From Pterois miles (taxonomy: Eukaryota; Chordata; Actinopteri; Perciformes; Scorpaenidae), in NCBI GenBank assembly GCA_947000775.1, contig CAMQGK010000650.1:942001-1006000 (forward strand): a stretch of 64,000 nt of DNA. The letters are read 5' to 3'. Positions 60,292 through 64,000 of the stretch are shown piece after piece (the stretch's first letter is position 1; each line of letters begins with the position of its first letter). The notes beneath the pieces were generated by a model. It made no database searches, was not told the DNA's origin, and saw only the letters and a list, made by a program, of their open reading frames with translations. The translations under genes and the position numbers were made by a program.

Positions 60292-61698
60292 ATCAGTGGT
60301 GAAAAGTACTCAGACACTTTACTTCAGTAAAAGTGACAATACCACACAGTAAAAATACTCTGTCACAAGTAAAAGTCTTGCATTCAAAATTCTACTTGAC
60401 TAAAAGTACTAGAGTCTTACCAGTAAAAAGTACTTAAAGTAGCAAATGTAACAGTACTCAATATGCAAACTGACCCCTTTGAAAGTATTTTACGTGATAT
60501 ATATGTAACATACAGTACACTGTACATACACACAGTGTAGTATATAACACACATATAGTGTATATACCACACACACACACATACACACACACTCACACAC
60601 ACACACAAACTATATTATCTTATGCGTATTTTATCTTATGGACACAAAGTAAGTTATTTTTCTGTGCTACAAAATAAACATATATTAACAGATAGCACAT
60701 AGCTCTTATTTTAAGCCAAACCATGATGTTTTCCTAAACATAACCAACTAGTTTTGATTCACAGTGTCAACCACTTTTTTTTTTTTTTTTAATTTTATCT
60801 TAACATTTATTAGGAGGATTTAGTTCAAGTGTCAATCCTTAAGATTTCAGTCGTGGTTGATTTAGATATTCGTTCGAAGTCTGGGGTCTTTTTGCTGATA
60901 CATTAGTGTAGAAATAACCAGGTTCCAGATGCTTGTTGGCTTTGTTGCAGTGTTTGTAAGTAGGTCCTACCTGGACATGAAGTTGGGTGACCTCCTGTAG
61001 TTTCCAGCTCTGCCATGTTGGAGCTGCATTACTACCTGCCCCGGTGTCTTTTACCAGTGATTTACTGGCTGCATTTCACAAAAACACACAGAAAAACACT
61101 TAAGATGATCTGAACTGAACAGATCGTGAACAGAGAAAGTTCTTACAATATTAATGTCATTTAGCACCAGCTGAGAAGCTGACTATAGAGATTATTAACC
61201 ACACTTTTTTTAAAAAGTATTTGATCTGAATATTCATTCATTCATTCATTTAAGTGAAAATGTTAAGAGCAGGTGCTCTGGTATTCAGGTGACGTGGTAT
61301 GAAGCGCGAGAAAGTCCACGTAGGGGGGAGGACGAGATGGGTGGACAGTTCAAACAAATACAGGACTTTCACAGACCAGGTGTTCATGTCCTGTGTGAAA
61401 CCAAAAGTCAGCAGCTGACCTATTTACAGTAAGTTGACATGACTAATGTCCTTGTTTTATGCCAAACCATATTATATATTAATATAAAATATATCACATT
61501 TAATAAGTTGATCACATGTTTTGTTTGTAAAATATAGGAAACTGCAGCTGCAAAATACATGTAGTGAAGTAAAAAGTACAATATTTCCCTCTGAGATGTC
61601 ATATAAATGGAAATATTCAAGTAAAGTACAAGTTCCTCAAAACTGAACGTAAATATAGTACTTGAGTAAATGTACTTAGTTATTTTCCACCACTGGCC
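60292..61698. mobile_element. MITE-like element with CAGTGGTG ends, interrupted by module Y
   Basis: The left end CAGTGGTGAAAAGTACTCAG with AAAGTACTTAAAGTAGCAAA, and the right end GTAAATGTACTTAGTTATTT then TCCACCACTG, are imperfect inverted repeats of a common teleost repeat rich in AAAGTAC. The middle contains a CA-rich patch (about 60,560-60,608) and a second copy of module Y at about 60,915-61,430. Either the element was split by an insertion or two half-copies happen to flank the module. Confidence 0.6.
60915..61430 (+). repeat. Second copy of module Y
   Basis: It parallels 56,605-57,075 over about 470 bp. Shared landmarks are TGTTTGTAAGTAGGTCC, ACCTGGACATGAAGTTGGGT, TTTTACCAGTGATTT, GAACTGAACAGATCGTGAAC, TTTAGCACCAGCTGAGAAGC and GGACAGTTCAAACAAATACA. 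An ATTC microsatellite and a T-rich insertion (about 61,200-61,255) differ from the first copy. Confidence 0.85.
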
Positions 61699-62945
61699 CT
61701 GATATTCCCAGCTTTTACCCTCCAAAAATGACCATTATTGTGTAGATCCAGACAAGCGGATACAAACAACAGCCCCGCTTGTAGGTCTACAGGGGTTGAG
61801 GGTTGTAGAGTCAGATGAAAGATTTGGGTATCATTTTGAACAGCCAGTATCATGATGAGTAAACAAAGAGACTACTGGAACAAGATGCAACCGCAAGACT
61901 GTTGAATCCAGACAGCGTTATTTGAATGAAGTGGTTGAGTAAAATCCTGAGATCTGTGGTGTCTGAATAACTCAGTAATCCAGTAATCTTAGAGTGGGAC
62001 AGAAACATTTTACATGACAAATTAACCTTTGATTTCTTTTGGGAGATGTTGCTTTTAGCTCATTTGCTCCTTGAAATGTTATATTCTGCACTGCAGGAGA
62101 AATGAACAGTCAAATCAACTTGTTGCACTCATGTTGATGGGAAACAGCACACAAAAAAGTCAAAATTTGCTTCTGTTGCCCAGTAACCACTGAAAGTCTG
62201 AGAGAGTTTGTTCATGTTAAAAAAAACAGTAATGCTAGTAACACCAGGTCTGGAGACAGAAACAAACACATATGAGTGTAGAAGTTAAACATGTGGATGA
62301 AAAGAAGCTCAAGCTCTTTTGCAAAAATCAGCCTGCACAGAAGCGAGACCCTCGTGATATTCACACAGGAAGGAAACTCACGTCAAAGCTGCCACTGTTT
62401 AGTCCCCTCGTCTGTACGTGTGCTCACACTGCACTAACATGAATGTTTGTGGTGTCCTGAAAAAGAGCAGCGCAATGAGGGTGTTAATCTGCAACGATGC
62501 AGCTGCACTGTGGCCTCTAAGCTACATTTTTATCTTTTAATTAACCAAGAAAAAAGTACTTTTTCCCCCTCCATATTTCGTCTGCTTTGAGATTTACTGA
62601 CATCTTTCAAAACACTTGTTTTAGACTCCTACTGTAGCTCAGTGGAATATATGGAAATCCACTTCATTATCAGGAGCAAAACCACATGTGAGTTGGTGTC
62701 CTTATCTAAATACTTTCCAGTGGTCATGACCAAAACTCATGTGGGTGTTCACTACATAAAACAGTCTTCAGATGTTTTTAACAAAGGATTTCTCAGTGTC
62801 AACAAATGAAAATCAACTTAAATTATTTTATTTTCCATTATACAATCTCACCGTTTCACACATTTAGACATCAGATCCACACTAAAATAAATATTTTTTT
62901 AAATGCTACAACTAAATCAGCATGTTAGTGTTAACTGATTCTCTC
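61699..62945. other. Intergenic DNA, nothing recognised
   Basis: AT-rich unique-looking DNA between the last repeat and the likely end of the faslg transcript. Distal enhancers of the immune genes could be present but are not recognisable. Confidence 0.4.
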
Positions 62946-62949
62946 CACG

Positions 62950-63177
62950 TTTATTAAAGGCACTATTTGTTTATGTACGTGTGGAAATTGTTTCAATCGA
63001 TTTCACAGCCAGTTTTAAATGGCAATAAAAAGAATATTTCCCCTGGGTTTTAACATCACAGATGATTTCATGTTATGTTCAGTGCAGTTATTATAGCAAA
63101 TCTCATTCAGGGAGACTTTGTGACCAGCTTCCATTCTTACAGTGGAGTAAAATTACTACACTAAAACACAAAGGCCT
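62950..63177 (-). other. Probable 3' UTR of faslg
   Basis: On the minus strand the stop codon is followed by about 225 nt of AT-rich sequence to an AATAAA at 62,950-62,955. A second AATAAA lies at 62,828-62,833. The choice of site is unknown. Confidence 0.45.
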
Positions 63178-63850
63178 TCAGATCTTGTAGAGACCAAAGA
63201 AGTTGGCGTAATGTGCATGACTAAGATAAACGGGGTGCGATACATTCACAAAAACTCTGTCGGATTTCTTCAGCTGCAGGGCGGAGGCGAGGTAACTCTC
63301 TGTGGTCCAGGCGTACCCTCGCTGCTGAGAGCAGAAGCCTGCCCTGTGGGCCTCCATCAGGGTCAAAGGTGAAGGGCGTCCTGCTCTCCTCACAAACACA
63401 GAGTGAGTGAACTCGGACGTCGGGGAGCAGGCCTTAAAAATCAACTCCACCCGAGAGTAGATGTGGTAGAGTCCGGTCTCGTTGACTTGCAGGGCGCCGT
63501 CTGCAGACCTGTACTCCACCGCTCCGGATATGAACGCCCGACCTGCCTGCTGCTCCCACCGCAAAGTCTTAGGGAATTCTTCTTTCTCAACCCGCCCTGC
63601 AAGAGAGGAGAAACAGTGTCATCTCTTTCAGTCCTACGTAGGATAGAAAATCAGTGCATTTGTATTATTGCGTTACCTATCACGTGGGCAGCAGGTCTGT
63701 TGTCTTTGTCTTGAGCTGAAACAACCGTCACATCAGAGTCACATCACCTGCTCTTTGACTTTATTGTTTAACATTTATTTATTGTGCTGAGAAGTCTTTA
63801 TATTTACCAATTTGCATCTGAGGTGCATTAAACTCAGTCCTGGGTAGAGC
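63178..63850 (-). CDS. faslg: Fas ligand (TNFSF6), last three coding exons, 5' end outside the window
   Basis: Fas ligand is a type II membrane TNF-family cytokine on cytotoxic lymphocytes that trimerises and triggers apoptosis through Fas. Minus-strand exons are 63,808-63,850 (43 bp), 63,677-63,715 (39 bp) and 63,178-63,596 (419 bp with the stop TGA); introns are GT/AG and phases join into 166 codons. The second small exon ends PAAHVIG, the start of the TNF-homology domain. The last exon has LRWEQQAGRAFISGAVEY, VNETGLYHIYSRVE, a probable disulfide Cys pair (in KACSPT and GFCSQQ), YLASALQLKKSDRVFVNVSH and the C-terminal NFFGLYKI, closely like the family's FFGLYKL end. NETG and NVSH are N-glycosylation sites. 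Exon 1, expected to carry the proline-rich cytoplasmic tail and membrane helix, must lie beyond 64,000. The frame appears intact. Confidence 0.93.
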
Positions 63851-64000
63851 CTTTAGTGAAACGAAAAAGAGAAACAGAGAAATCTCATTATTACCACATC
63901 ACACAGTCACTCGTTTATCTTCTAAAAGATCCTCTCAGAGCACATTAGTAGAGAGGAAATCCTGCCTCACTGGACCGGTGACCACAGACCGGTGATTCAG

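Overview
The window is teleost fish nuclear DNA, probably from a percomorph-like fish. The evidence is spliced vertebrate immune genes with GT/AG introns, tRNA-derived SINEs with fish-type bodies, Tc1-like, hAT and LINE remnants of fish type, long (AC)n and (TA)n microsatellites, and no bacterial-style gene packing. Only two credible host genes are present; the rest is satellite DNA, decayed transposons and AT-rich intergenic DNA.

Region 1 (1-23.76 kb) is a very AT-rich satellite block. The core monomer is about 155 bp and is itself four diverged subunits of about 37-40 bp, each ending in a TATGA-type motif. Monomers form higher-order blocks repeated at about 0.47, 0.77, 2.4, 3.0 and 3.9 kb. 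A SINE (12,957-13,286) and an unrecognised 375-bp segment (20,563-20,937) interrupt it. Orientation flips near 22,195: the T-rich strand is on top to the left and the A-rich strand to the right. Related short-unit A-rich arrays recur at 25.1-25.4 kb and 29.4-30.4 kb.

Region 2 (23.76-30.4 kb) has a Tc1 end and repeat debris, an uninterrupted (AC)50 tract, and a three-exon gene for a small type II membrane TNF-superfamily ligand, best read as TNFSF18 (GITR ligand)-like, transcribed rightward.

Region 3 (30.4-62.9 kb) is about 32 kb of intergenic DNA full of mobile-element remains: an internally deleted LINE with target-site duplications, a non-autonomous hAT element inserted right beside it, L1-type fragments, a broken Tc1 transposase, several SINEs, hAT transposase pieces, a 5'-truncated LINE reverse transcriptase, several MITE-like repeats, local tandem duplications, and a modular repeated landscape at 55.6-61.4 kb.

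Region 4 (63.18-63.85 kb) holds the last three coding exons of the Fas ligand gene (faslg), transcribed leftward; its first exon lies beyond the window. The two TNF-ligand genes converge, as FASLG and TNFSF18 do on human chromosome 1q, so this is probably the conserved FASLG-TNFSF18/TNFSF4 cluster. Both encode trimeric ligands of immune cells (death-receptor killing and T-cell costimulation).

I see no operon-like or defence-system-like novel locus. The most unusual object is the hierarchical, orientation-switching satellite next to an immune gene cluster.
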